Source of the DNA: Artemisia argyi
Taxonomy: Eukaryota; Streptophyta; Magnoliopsida; Asterales; Asteraceae
DNA length: 64,000 nucleotides
Reading direction: 5' to 3'
Assembly (NCBI GenBank): GCA_030686995.1
Contig: CM060687.1
Location: 171,163,090-171,227,089, forward strand
This document shows, piece by piece, positions 23,266-34,731 of this stretch. A program made the translations under genes and the position numbers. Positions within the stretch are counted from its first letter, which is position 1. Every line of letters begins with the position of its first letter. The notes below the pieces were generated by a model, which was not told the DNA's origin, did no database searches, and was given only the letters and a program-made list of their open reading frames with translations.

Positions 23266-24454
23266 TAAATAATGTGTGACAAACTGTTTAGTGTGACTAT
23301 ATGTATTGGATTTTGGCTACACTTAAATAATGTGTGACAAACTGTTTTGTGTGACCGTATATGGCATTTGGTCATACTATTAGAAGCAAATGTGACTATA
23401 AGTTTAGTGTGACCATATATGGCATCAAGGTTACTTGTATTTGTCACACGTTCCAAATGCATATGTGACTAAATGATCTGGAACAAAATCACCAGTTACG
23501 TTTAGTCACATAAGGGTCGATTGTGTGGCAATAGAGGTCTTATGGTCACACATTCGAAATGCTCATGTGTGACTAATTCGTAAATGCTGTCAATTTTCCT
23601 ACCTTCAGCCACACAAATATTTGAATGTGTGGCTGTTCCAAATCAACCATGTGTGACCATAGGTCGTTTTTGGCCTAGAGCTTGTTCTTGTCTTAATTCT
23701 ATCATGCTAGGCTAGATCTCTTTTGTGTTTGCTTAGATCTAATGAAACCTAGATATTGATTATGTGTTGATTAATTGTTTATTCTTGTTTTTGGATGAAT
23801 GATTTATATGTTAGGCTTAAGAAAACTGGCAGATCTCCAAATGGTAACATGCTTGAACGTCTTAAGAAACATGAACCGAGGCGTACTAGGTCTTTATTGA
23901 TTGTATTTAATGCATGAGCCACTGTTTACAATCCCTATAGTTGTGCTAGGCATGGTGTAGGAGGAGATAAGAGCTCATAGAATTGGGGAGTTATGTATGC
24001 CACCCCATGAATGGTATTAAGGAATACGATCCGTCATCCATGCAATTATAACAAGTAATTAACGTGTAAAAGATATCTAGGGAGTAGTGAAATCTAAGTA
24101 AACACATTTTCTCCAATTACTGCTCACAACTTTAGTCTAATTAGTTTATTTTATTTTGATTGCATCTTAGTTTTTGGGTTAGTTGAATAGCAACTAATTC
24201 CGCCCACTCTTTCAAAACCCGAGATTTTAACTTGCTTTCCATAAAATATAAAAACACAAAAATAATCATCCCTCACCTTTAGAACTAGTAATTAGGTTTT
24301 CTAATCCTAGCGACACTATTCCTAAGCTGAACGATCAATCCCGCGGTACTTGTCACTATACTATACTACAACGATCAGGTACACTGCCTGGTGGGGGTTG
24401 TAAGCTTCTCGAGATCCCTCGAGAGGTAAAGCCTGTTGCGATTCCCACGCATCA

Positions 24455-24888
24455 GGTGTCTTTTGTCATTTTTGCTTTGTCATATGTCTCATCCTTAGCA
24501 TATTCAGCACTTCTCGTATGACAGATCTTTTATGGATTTTGTGACATCAGATGTGTGGTCCTTAATATCCGATGTCTTTTCATCCCCATTGTGCTTCATT
24601 TCTTATGCTTTGTTCATATGATACTCTCGTGTTCCTAGAAATACAACAAAAATCATCACATATATCATGAAGCAAAATTCTATGCATAGTCAAGTGTTTA
24701 TTCCTACTCGGTACTGCCCGTTATCAACATTTTACAGACACAGATGAAGTGTTTTGCTAACCTGTGATAGGGTGTTTGGCATTGTTGGCACAATCAAGAG
24801 TGGCACCGGCTGCCTTTTGGCCATCATCCTTGGCTTCTTCGGTACGATGTGCTAAACCTTCAGATATATGATTTGATGTGATCTGCAT
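24455..24888 (-). pseudogene. LEA-like gene, 5' part
   Basis: Minus-strand exon 1 (24762-24888) starts ATG and reads MQITSNHISEGLAHRTEEAK followed by DDGQKAAGATLD, ending at a CACAG|GTTAGC donor. After a 127-bp intron, exon 2 starts at 24634 (acceptor TTTCTAG) in the right phase. It reads DEKTSDIKDHTSDVTKSIKD, then AEYAKDETYDKAKMTKDT up to the LTR insertion. A TAA occurs 10 codons into exon 2 and a 1-bp frameshift occurs after LSYEK. The repeated Lys/Asp/Ala/Glu pattern is that of group 3 LEA proteins. The gene continues at 2408 downwards on the other side of the 22-kb insertion. Whether the stops came before or after the insertion is not known. Confidence 0.7.
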
Positions 24889-26778
24889 CTTGTTTCTTTA
24901 AGTGATGTCTCTCCAATTTGTCACTGACCTGCAACTATGAGTTGCTAATTAGGGTCTATACAAAATTCTATAATTAAACAATAAAATAGTCGAATGTAAT
25001 CAAACCTTGACAGATAGAAAGGAGCTACACCCTATGATCCTAGTCCCTAACGCTTTCCCCTGTGAGGTTGTCAACAATCGTTTCCCCCTGTCATATTTTA
25101 TTAACCGTCAAAGATACTGAAATTCATCAACGAATGTACTCATAGCATGCAATTAAGTTCCATTGCCCTGAAAAAACAAAGATAAACCGGGATTCAATGG
25201 GGAACTAAGGGTTAATACAGTGACCATTATCATTAAAAAATACTAATCTAAGGCATAAACTACATAGAATCAGTTATACACAACTCCGTTCAAACCTTTT
25301 TTAGTATTATGAATTTATGATATTAGATTTTATAAAGGGCACTACTGTATAATTGTTAAGTCTATATTGAAGATATATAATCTAGTAAATTCAATTAATT
25401 GTACAATATATTTATTGAAGTGCTAACTCCTTCTCATCTTTCAATGTAATTAACAGGAAACCAATCTACTTTCACTTTGCATTCACCTCCAACCCAACCA
25501 TTAATTTACACCTGTTACCGGTTTCTAAGTTGCCGAACTCATGTATTCAAACATAGCCGATAAATTTAAGATGACATTACAATTCACAAGATTCAAGAGC
25601 TGTATACCTTTTGATACAACATCATCACCAGTCAAGAAATTTAGCTCCATATCACACACTGCATAATAAGTGGAAATAGTCTGAAACATGATGGAAAAAA
25701 AAACTATTGAAATGATTTTAGTTCATAAAAACAAAAGAAATAATCAGAATGTTTAAATGAGATAGGTATAATTACCACTCCTAAAATGTAACACACCCAT
25801 CATTTGATCCATTTTGCATTGGAACACGACGCACATTATTGACTTCTTAAAAAAAATGAGCTGGAGGTGTCTCGACAGTTGGTGCAGGAGCTGCTTCAAT
25901 TCATTTTCGTTATGATACCATATTGTCTGTCATTAAAAAGCAATTAAAATCATAAAATACAATACAAATTTAATTCAAGCACAATTAAATTGCACAAAAC
26001 ACACTAATTGTGAAAACTAATTCATGAATGTGACAGTCATTAAAATAAGATATAGGAAACTACATATATTAATTTAACCAATGGTCTATTTTCATTGTTT
26101 GGAATTAAATAGATTCGAAAATTTTCATAAGAACAAACTTTTCAACATACGTTAAACCCATTGTAAAACATCATCCCTTGGTTATGAGGATTCATATGTG
26201 GTCCATTTTTTCCTACAAATGGCAACTACACAAACAGAATACATCAAAAAAGAAAGATAAATTAAAACTTACAAATGTTTAGATGCGGTCATTGAATTAA
26301 ACCTGCATAATCAAAAAAGAAAATTATCATGCTAAGAAATCACTGTCATAATCATGCTAAGGAATTGTTAGAATCTCTCCGAGAGGGAACAAACATAACT
26401 ACCAACCTAACGAATACAAATTCACATATAAACAACATCTTAACCACTGATGTCACAAAAACAAATCCACAATTAAAAAGCAAAATCACAGTATCCTAAT
26501 TACGTATACAAAACTTAACTGTTAACCTCTGTAACTCTTTTTCTCCAATTTTCAGTACGAAGTTACTGGCTCTAAGAAGGCAGGCACATAACATCTAAAT
26601 CACTAGAAACTAATTACTAACGTAACGAATACCTCCCACATTTACCTTTTTCTTAAACATTCTATCAAATAACCTTTGTAACTCTTTTTCTCCAATTTTT
26701 AGTACGAAGTTACTGGCTCTAAGAACAAACGTTAACAGGATGACAAAGACCCAAAGTTTAGCAACACCAGGATATGTT
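24889..26778. other. AT-rich spacer between two minus-strand pseudogenes
   Basis: No gene was recognised. It includes a 55-bp direct repeat (listed separately). It could contain the promoter of the LEA-like gene and the 3' end of the B3-like gene. Confidence 0.35.
26524..26725. repeat. 55-bp direct repeat, 147-bp period
   Basis: Copies at 26524-26578 and 26671-26725 (GTAACTCTTTTTCTCC, then GTACGAAGTTACTGGCTC) differ at two or three bases. The sequence before each copy is also related, which suggests one tandem duplication of about 147 bp. Confidence 0.85.
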
Positions 26779-28148
26779 TTAACACATGAGAAAGACTGGA
26801 ATTAGAACTGGCTTACGGGCAGGCAACGAAACTCGATCGTCTCTCACAAGGTCAACAAGTTTGAACCTGACCATTTTGTTGTCATCCCATTGACACAGGG
26901 TAACAATGTTCTTCCAACATGTCTTAATGGTGACATGATTTTTGTTGTTAGGTCGATCATTGTGTTTTTCCAGATCCATGTTCACATAAAACTCCAGCCC
27001 GCCATGGTATTGCAGTAGGGCATTTTGGTACTTCCACAAGAAATGTTTCTTCACAAAACCATGAGGTATGTTCTGCAATAAGAAAAAACATGTGTTCTAA
27101 TCATTGACCAAATCAATGTCCATGTCGTGCTCTCTGCATCCGTCCCGTTCACATATGTGCTTCATTCGTTCATATGCATTTCCAAGTAAAAAAAATAACA
27201 ATATTGTTATATGGAAATGTTTCCTTTTAAAATAAATACATAGTTTGTACCTACACTTTCATTAACATACCTTCATCTATCGGGTTCCTCATGAACGGCT
27301 TTCTCCAATTCAGCTCCATACGTGGTACAACTTCATAAAGCAACTCCATTCAAGACTCAGCGAATGGCATCAGGGACACAGTATTGTTTAGCAGATTTGT
27401 GAAAATCACTCTTGTGCCACCAATTAAGGTTATTTCATGAACTAAGACATTCCATCCATTTCCTCCAAATTAGTGCACGTTTCTGTCTTCATCAATTAGT
27501 TCAATTTGATGGTGAGTCAAAGTTTCTAAGGGTACGCTAGCCACAAGAACTTGGAAATGTTCATTTACAACGTTGGTCGGGAAATCACATGAAATGACCT
27601 TCGTAACAGTTTATTTTAAAGAAAAATTTTCAGGCAAAAATGAAAATACGCAACATTTTAAATAAACTTATACAATGTAATAAATAACATTTATGTGTTA
27701 CCGGTGATTGTTGAGGCTGTTCAACCCTAATGAAGCATCGCCGTTGTCTGTAACCTGCCACAACCAGGTTGTATCCATTGCATTCATGCCCTACATCGTT
27801 GTACCCTGTTACGTAGTAACACTCTTCTTCCTAGCGAATGAAATGGAATGTGGCGACGTTGATGTATTTGTTGTCATGTAAAAAATCTCGCCACTCTTTT
27901 GCATACAACGTCAATTGACCACCAATCATTTTCCAGTAAACCTTATGCTTCGTTCCTTTATTGTGGACTAAGTATAACAAGCGATTCTTGGGGTACAATG
28001 TTTTAGTAAAGAACGTAGGCAGCATCTGAAATTCAAAATCGTAGTTCATACATAAATTTTAAGTTACATTAATAAATTTATAAGGTATATACGTATTTCA
28101 AATACAAATTACCTGTAATGTTCTAATGTTCATGCGGTTTGCCTCCAT
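26779..28148 (-). pseudogene. B3-domain (REM-like) DNA-binding protein pseudogene
   Basis: Four minus-strand exons. Exon 1 (28113-28148) reads MEANRMNIRTLQ. Exon 2 (27702-28025) reads MLPTFFTKTLYP, then VYWKMIGGQLTLYAKEWRDF and FIRVEQPQQSP. Exon 3 is about 27352-27598. Exon 4 (26779-27072) reads NIPHGFVKKHF, then CWKNIVTLCQWDDNKMVRF. The first and last parts show the B3 pattern: LP..F at the start, a W.V-like core, and a W..F segment before the closing strand. Two B3 domains in one protein is typical of the REM group of plant nuclear DNA-binding factors. All splice junctions keep phase. In-frame stops (TAG after FHFIR in exon 2, TAA after RNVH in exon 3) make it a pseudogene. A GTAAGC donor at about 26816 suggests exon 4 once continued. 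Confidence 0.65.
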
Positions 28149-28163
28149 AAAAAATTGGATAAA

Positions 28164-28339
28164 CATAGGAGACTTTATGTCACTCCACCACCTAGGCGAG
28201 ATTTATTAGTCACTCCATCGACATGGCGAGATTTATTAAGAATGCTCTGAACATGGGAGAATTTATGTCTCTCCACCACCTAGGCGAGATTTATTAGTCA
28301 CGCCACCGACATGGCGAGATTTATTAAGAATGCTCTGAA
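28164..28339. repeat. 88-bp tandem duplication
   Basis: Two copies (about 28164-28251 and 28252-28339) share CTCCACCACCTAGGCGAG and CATGGCGAGATTTATTAAG. They lie just upstream of the B3-like first exon. Confidence 0.85.
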
Positions 28340-29249
28340 CAAGGAAGACTTTAGGTCATAGTATCTACGGTACATTAAGTTCAAAAATAATCATAAGTTC
28401 ATAATTAAGTTCAAGAATTTAGGTCGAGTTCAAAACTTCAAATTGGGTTCAAGAGTTCAAAACAATTTATAAGGTTAAGACAAGTTAAAAGAGTTACAAC
28501 GTCAAGTCAGAAGTTACAAAGTGTATATCCTACGGTTCAAAATAAAGTTCAAAGAGTTCAATTAATAATTCATGAATCCACCCCAAAATGATTAAAATAC
28601 TTAGAAAAAGGGAGTTTGTGAATACTCACCTCAATGCAAATGCATTACAAGCTAGTGTGTACGAAAATCGAGACGCGTTAACTCTAACCGCAACCTATGT
28701 AATAATAGGCCTTAAGTCATATAATAATGTCATGTATGCAATTTTTATAAAATGTTATATCACCCGTACATGTTTGTTTCTGAGTTTAGTTATAAAAATA
28801 ACGTCACTTCGGTATTTCTTAACAATAGTCAAAATATAATATTTTTGGATTTTTAGCATGTATGTATCGTAATTACGATAAGAATGTTTTGGTAATGTAT
28901 ATTTTGATAAGTTTATGACTCAACTAAAATAAGGAACCAAAACGCTACAACTTCCGTTTAAGTTACTTTGTCCAAAACCGCACTTAAATTGTCCAAGTTC
29001 CATTTCTAAAAATAAAAACTGGGTACTATATTCCCTATTAGAAAAAGCTGTCAAAATATATTTCTCGTCGATAAATTCGTTAAGTCATAACTTCTTCGTT
29101 ATAAATCCATTTTTATCCATTCAAATGACCATGCTTTCGTATTTGAGTCTATTTTCTATATTTCTAGTATAATCTACTTCCAATCTACTGATTTTTCCAG
29201 ATTTAACAAAATGGGACAGCTTCTCTTTAAAAATGTTTCATAGTGCATT

Positions 29250-30217
29250 CAGGGACGGATCCAGAAAGAAATATGACCGGGTGCACAAATTTTTTTGAAC
29301 CGTAATATAATAGAGTTAAAACGTGAATTAAAACGAAGATTTCATTAAAACGATAAGTAAATGAACATATTACCTTCTAATTAGTAATTCTACGATCTCC
29401 CTTAGCAAAATAACACTTACGTGCACCCTCGTTTTTAATATTAATAAGTTCTTCTTTCTCTATAGCACACAAGTTAAAGCGCCGTTAAAATAATCATCAC
29501 CCATCTGATTTCGCAAATCAGTTTTAATGAGCTTCATTTTAAAAAAAGATCTTTCAACCGTAGCGGTAGCAACAAGCAAGACTAAAGCTAACTTCAATTA
29601 AGCACTACTTTTCATATATATTGTAACTACGACAACAATAAAAATACCCCATGACAATACAATTGGGGTGCTATTCATATTCTAATATATTGTTGACTAT
29701 CACTTAAACTTATTATCCATATTTGTCTTAATAGAAATTGCATAGTTATTCACTTATTTTTATTGCCCTAAACACTTATTGATGATGATAGACTATACGA
29801 AACCAACAAATTAGTCAAGATTTCATACAAAAAATCAAAACATGAAAACTTTAAAAGACATAATAAACAAATGAAAGGTATATGTTACGACTTACGAACC
29901 TGTTTCATCTTTATGTGTTGGTTAAATTTTGGATTTTGTAAATTGTTAAGATGATGAATAAACTTGTTCCATTAATAAACCTATTTCATCTTTGGGTTTT
30001 TGTGCTTAAATTTATTAAACTTGTTTTATCTTTGGGCGTTTACAAAATTTTATATTTAAAGTATACGAACTAAATAATACTAGAGACACATTTAATGCAC
30101 CGGGTGCTTTTAAGATACATTTAGGTAAAATCGATAATTTTTTTAAAAATTAACACTATATCGAAAAAATCCATAGGGTGCACGTGCACCCGCGGGCACC
30201 CCGTGGCTCCATCCCTG
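29250..30217 (-). mobile_element. hAT element (968 bp) with transposase C-terminal remnant
   Basis: The ends CAGGGACGGATCCAG and the reverse complement CAGGGATGGAGCCACG are imperfect TIRs. The 8-bp duplication AGTGCATT flanks both sides (29242-29249 and 30218-30225). On the minus strand at about 29430-29620 a frame reads LVATATVERSFFKMKLIKTD, then LRNQMGDDYFN. This is the hAT C-terminal dimerisation block (usual form ATASVERSFSAMK). Stops flank it and the rest of the transposase is gone, so the element is a deletion derivative that cannot move itself. Confidence 0.88.
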
Positions 30218-30652
30218 AGTGCATTCTCTAGTTTTCAAATCATTCAAAACAACTTCAAAACTAATACTAACTCTTCCATCTTATTGCCAAGATTACCAAC
30301 TTATTAGTATGTTCATAAAAATATGTTTAGGACTTAGTTAACCATCACAAGTTTAAAAGTGTTTCAAGCATGTACAAAGTGATATACATAAGTGTCTGCA
30401 AACTTGAAAAGAAATTCTAGGTATGAGATCAACACAAAAGTAACTTGTGTAAAGATTGTGAAAATATGGTGGTGACTTACTTGAAATGATTAAAGTGATG
30501 AGAAGATGAAATCATAAGTTTAACAAATAACCAAGACTCCTAAACTCTTGCTACTAATTAATATAATCAAGTAGAGCACTTTAACTATGAAAAATTCAAT
30601 TCTCCTTGCTTCCTATATTCCTTGTGATCGTATGGTATTTGTGAGAGTGTGA

Positions 30653-30654
<2 letters not shown>

Positions 30655-30740
<86 letters not shown>
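30655..30740. repeat. (AT)n microsatellite, 86 bp
   Basis: An uninterrupted AT run within the decayed LTR. Confidence 0.95.
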
Positions 30741-30742
<2 letters not shown>

Positions 30743-31034
30743 TTCTATGTTGAGTGTAAGTAAATGTATAAAAGTGCATGTATATATAGTGAAATCTTCA
30801 AAGTTGGTCAAAGTTTTTAGTCTTGGTCTTTGGTCTTGTGTTTTGGCCGAAAATATGGGGAAAGGAAGGGGAGAAACTCTTAGTCAAGCCTCCAAATTAA
30901 TTTACCATGTTTCATGCATGTTGTCTAGTAATTATGTTGTAAGAAAAATAACTATTAGTTACCATAATTTAAGGGGGGGTGGGGTGGGAAACGGCTTTGT
31001 ATAAAAATGTAAGAGTAATATGTTTTATTTTACA

Positions 31035-32257
31035 CTAGCAGGGTACCCGCGCAATGCGGCGCCGGATACCCTATGACTATATTATGCGGCAAGCAAATGT
31101 TATTCGGTTACACGTTTTTTTAATAATAACTGTAAAAGTGAATGATAATTTATTATTAAAACAATTTTAACCAATAACAATGCAAAATATTCCGTATCCA
31201 AATAAACATAAGGTCCAACCAAAAGAAAATAACATAAGTAGCATCTTTGAAACATATGTTAAAATAAACGTCATTACAAAATAAAATGTAATTTGAAAAG
31301 TGGTTTGCTTTACTATCTTCCTTTACCGGCAATGCACGGTAGATGCAAAACTATTAAATGCCATGCGTTATGCAAAAAATAACCTTGTTTAAATATATAT
31401 ATTTTGGTCATGTTTAAATCAATTTAAACGTGCATTAATAGTATTCCATTTAGGTAATTAGTTAACATATTATATCACTATTAAATATACGTTTCATTCT
31501 TGCTAATGATAATCGCAATGACGACCGTAACAATCTTTCACCAAAAACCATCTTGAATCATCGGAGCTCAATCAAAACCGATATCCAAATATTATGCCAA
31601 CATATTCATCCTTAATAACACACTTGACACTTTCCTTTCAATAAATAAATAAATAAATAAAAACCCTTAACACTTGTAACTACTTAACACATATAACAAT
31701 TAACAAAGTCTATTTTGTTTTAATAAAAGACCGATCCAGTCCAATAGCAGCGTAAAATGGTTTACCTTAACCCTAGATATATAAGTTCCTAATCCTAAAG
31801 TTCTAACCACATCTTCAAACACAGAAATCTAAGTTTTCTTTGCAGCCACCAACTTTTTCTTTATCTCTTCAAACACACAACTACTCCTATTCTCTCAAGT
31901 TGAAAATCAAACAAGTCCTTTACTTCCTGTTTATGACAAATCAAACACAAGTAAAATATCACCTCACCCTTTCTTTCATTCAGCAAAAACCATCCACCAC
32001 ACACACTAAAACTACCCCTTTTGATCGGAACAACAAACTTCACAGAAGTCGAATGGGTTTTCTTTTAAAAAGGTGTTTTTATAGATAACACAACCCAACG
32101 GCTTGATAAGGGGATAGGAGTGCCAATTGTTGTGGTTGGGTGGGCAACCGAAACTTTCATTTGGTTGGGGGACAACGCGGTTGGGTGAGGTCGGGCTAGG
32201 GGGAGGAACGCGATTGTGTTTCAGGTTAAACCTTGTAAACCCGTTTCTCGAATTCAG

Positions 32258-32321
<64 letters not shown>

Positions 32322-32768
32322 GAAATATTGGTAACAAAGTTTGAATGAATCTGAGATCTTGTTTATTTCTTTTCTCGTTTTGTGTCTTGTTTGGAGAAGG
32401 ATGTTAACTGTGGTTTCTTGAGACCGATTGGACATAGGATAGATATGGATCTGATGTTGTTCGAATATGATGGTTGGTGAGATTAGGATAGCGTTGTAGT
32501 TGGTTTTATATTAACATTTTATAACTGAAATTTTAATGGATATCAATAACTTTTTTTCAGTTTCATATGTTATAACTTATAAGTGTATGGAAGGGCTGTT
32601 ACAAGTTTATGTAATTTAAGACATTTAATTTTCTTTCTTCAATTTTAATTATGTGTATGATACAAGCTTTATAAAAACACTTCTTTCCATTATAAGTAAT
32701 TTGTTGAATCTTAATTTTTAAGCCTTCTATTTATAGCATGTCCCAAATGCTTTATAAAGTAGTATAGA
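31035..32768 (-). mobile_element. Non-autonomous Helitron, 1.7 kb
   Basis: On the minus strand it starts TCTATACTACTTTATAAAGC (plus end at 32768) and ends CTAG at 31035, after a GC-rich short hairpin zone (CGCCGCATTGCGCG) and GGGTACC. It sits between A and T, as Helitrons do, and has no TIR or TSD. There is no Rep/helicase reading frame. The interior includes a (AT)n tract and a CT-rich stretch (31840-32050) that resembles a captured 5' leader. Confidence 0.75.
32261..32318. repeat. (AT)n microsatellite, 58 bp
   Basis: An uninterrupted AT run inside the Helitron. Confidence 0.95.
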
Positions 32769-33411
32769 TAAAAATGTATATATTGAATGTATTGGGTATT
32801 AAAAATATGTATTAGATATTGGTTTGGTAGTTATTAGTTAACATTAAATACGTATAATTAAGTAGGCTTAATAAAAGAATTATAAAAGTGTAAGAAAATA
32901 ATTTTTGGCACTTTTTGTAGTAATTTAGGGAATGTTAGAATGTATTAAAAACAATCGTTGGGAGTGTCGGGTACGTTGGGTGTTCACTTAAATTGTGAGA
33001 AAAAAAAACTTTTATTAAATTAGTAATCGTGAGTAAATAAAAATGCAAATGCCCTAGCAATTAAATTATGAATTAAAGTAATGGCAAGGTACCGTAATGT
33101 TGTAGACTAAATATAGTCTAAAGTCATAGTGCACAAGAGGGTATTCCTTATTTTACGTTTAATTAACTTAAAAGGCATAAGTAAAACGTTCTCATGTAAA
33201 CTTCAAAATAAATAGTTTGAGTTTAATAATTAATATTGACCTGAAAAATAGCGTGTTGTTATTCATGCACAAACAATTAAATGGAAAATTAAACCCTAAC
33301 TAAAAGTTAGGGTTTCAAAACGTTAAGCTTCAAAGACCTAACCCCCAACCATGATGATCGTACCATGGATATGTTAAGTCAATTAAAACAAGAACCGACT
33401 TAAATTAAATC

Positions 33412-33534
33412 AAGAATATATAATTACTTCGTTAACCTTGCATGTTATTTCATAAACATAGAAAAAAATAAAAAAATTTCCCGGTTTTCATGAGAAAATT
33501 TTCTAGAATATATCTAATTACTTCGTTAACCTGG
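33412..33534. repeat. Direct repeat of about 25 bp, 97 bp apart
   Basis: GAATATAT followed by TAATTACTTCGTTAACCT is present near 33412-33438 and 33508-33534. The origin is unclear. Confidence 0.6.
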
Positions 33535-34372
33535 TCACAAAGCAGCACGAACTCTGATGGAGGCCAACTCAACTTATGCTACATATACAGCGGCATAGTC
33601 ACCATAACATCCGCCGCCTCCCTCAACCAAAGTCAGTTGACCCATCCGTGGGCACTCCTTTTAAGAACAACTCTCAAACTATAATCAAAATCAAAGAAAT
33701 GAAAATTTGTCAATGTTACCGAAGGCGTAAACGAAATACAGAAACCTAAACATTTGAAACAAAAATGAAACGACACTTGAGCAATCTAAAAAAACTTACT
33801 TGAAACCTAAAGGTCTTTCTTATCGACTTACAATAATCCTCCATCTAATCTTGTGCGATTAGTATATGAAGTAAGAACAAAACTAAGAATTATTGAATAA
33901 GCCATCTTCCTATCATGAAAAGACAAACTCAACACCCTGCTTAACATTTTCAAACACCAAAACTAAATCAGTTTCAAGGTGCAAGCGTCTACGCTTGCCA
34001 AAAGCAGTTTCAAGGTGTGTATACAACTTTTGCACATGTAATTCAGTTTGTTAACAATATAAATAAAGAAGATAACTGAGGGTTTTTTTTTTCTTACACT
34101 GTAATCCGCTTGGTTGACATCAAGAGCGTTCAAAATCAACTTGAATTTCCCCATACAAAAAAACTGCTGATATTCACTCTCCCCAAGATAAAATGACAAC
34201 ACCTGAAAAACCAAACCATTTATCATTGCATTGTAATCCCTTAAGCCATATGAATAAGCTAATCCAAACACATTAAAAAAAAAAGTGTTCATAAATTATA
34301 CAATAATAAAACAACTAATTTCGCAAACCAAAAATACAATGTACCTTGAAGAATCTCTCTTGGAGTGTTGAA
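33535..34372 (-). pseudogene. Loose exon-like pieces of an unrecognised gene
   Basis: On the minus strand, an exon-like stretch at about 34096-34203 follows GGTTTTTCAG. It reads VLSFYLGESEYQQFFCMGKF, then KLILNALDVNQADYS, and ends at a GTAAGA donor. An upstream piece ends at a CTTCAAG|GTACATT donor near 34346, directly next to a transposon-like end at 34373. A further piece near 33535-33680 reads SWPPSEFVLLCD after two stops. These may be one disrupted gene. I do not recognise the protein. Confidence 0.35.
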
Positions 34373-34620
34373 CTAGGGGCGGATCTACATGTTAGACAGG
34401 GTATGCACTTGCATACCTTGTGAATTCTCAGCTTAGTGTAAAAAAATTAATTTTGTGCTTTTACTTGGTATTTTACATAGAGTGCATACCGAGTAAAAAT
34501 TAAGTGCATACATTTTTTATTCTCAACTAGAAAATATGAACCAAAATCTAAATAATGAATATTTAAAAAACAACAATGGCATTTTAAAGTTGCAGAGGTT
34601 AGAAGACAGAAAGTACTTGA
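34373..34620. mobile_element. Possible hAT-like fragment, one end only
   Basis: TAGGGGCGGATCTACATG is the kind of terminus seen on plant hAT relatives. Nearby GTATGCAC/GTGCATAC words could form subterminal pairs. No matching right end or TSD was found. Confidence 0.3.
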
Positions 34621-34731
34621 GATAAACTTGTGAATTTGTAGGTATAGATAAGTGGGTCCCCTATTATATACAATACTAATATATTATATCTCTCATGTTT
34701 CTAGGTGAATTTATGGTTGGATTGTTTGTTA

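Larger units (their letters stand above)
3077..23680. mobile_element. Large CACTA-like DNA transposon (20.6 kb) with nested insertions
   Basis: The left end CACTAGGCCAAAAAC and right end GTTTTTGGCCTAGAG are inverted repeats sharing a 13-bp core. Both are flanked by the 3-bp duplication CTT (3074-3076 and 23681-23683), the length expected for CACTA/Spm elements. The final base triplet is GAG where GTG would be canonical. Both ends carry long repetitive zones full of TGTGTGAC/GTCACACA, as is usual for the subterminal regions of this group. The LTR it sits in resumes without a gap at the right side. No transposase was recognised, so it is non-autonomous or decayed. It holds a bHLH pseudogene (minus) and another spliced gene fragment (plus), which looks like gene capture. 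About 9 kb of the length comes from later insertions. Confidence 0.62.
2414..24454. mobile_element. Solo LTR (TG..CA), split by a CACTA-like element
   Basis: The left end TGATGAGGCG and right end CCCACGCATCA give TG..CA termini with imperfect inverted ends, flanked by GGTGT on both sides (2409-2413 and 24455-24459). Without the nested element the sequence is about 1.4 kb with no coding region, which fits a solo LTR left by recombination. It has a TATA-like box at 2893-2900 preceded by a cluster of TGACG palindromes. The gene sequence on either side is continuous (see the LEA-like pseudogene), so both ends are placed to the base. The superfamily is not resolved. The direction is probably plus, judging from the TATA position. 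Confidence 0.72.
28350..33300 (-). mobile_element. Decayed Tekay-like LTR remnant carrying a hAT and a Helitron
   Basis: Blocks of this stretch match the LTR of the complete Ty3 element (41949-45012) in the same order: a TACTCACCTC motif, CTACTGATTTT followed by GGGACAG and ATGTTTC, a CTCCTTGCTTCC block, GGGAGTGTCGG, GCAAATGCCCTA and GACTA-TAGTC. Neither terminal TG/CA nor a TSD was found, so the limits are approximate. The hAT at 29250 and the Helitron at 31035 each interrupt it. Short frames in it (for example 28588-28839) are not genes. Confidence 0.5.

Noticed and set aside
28588..28839. 83-codon plus-strand frame
   Set aside because: It lies inside the decayed LTR, on the strand opposite to the element, with no domain.
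33963..34292. 109-codon minus-strand frame taken as one gene
   Set aside because: Splice signals suggest that only the middle part (about 34096-34203) is an exon and the ends are intron read-through.
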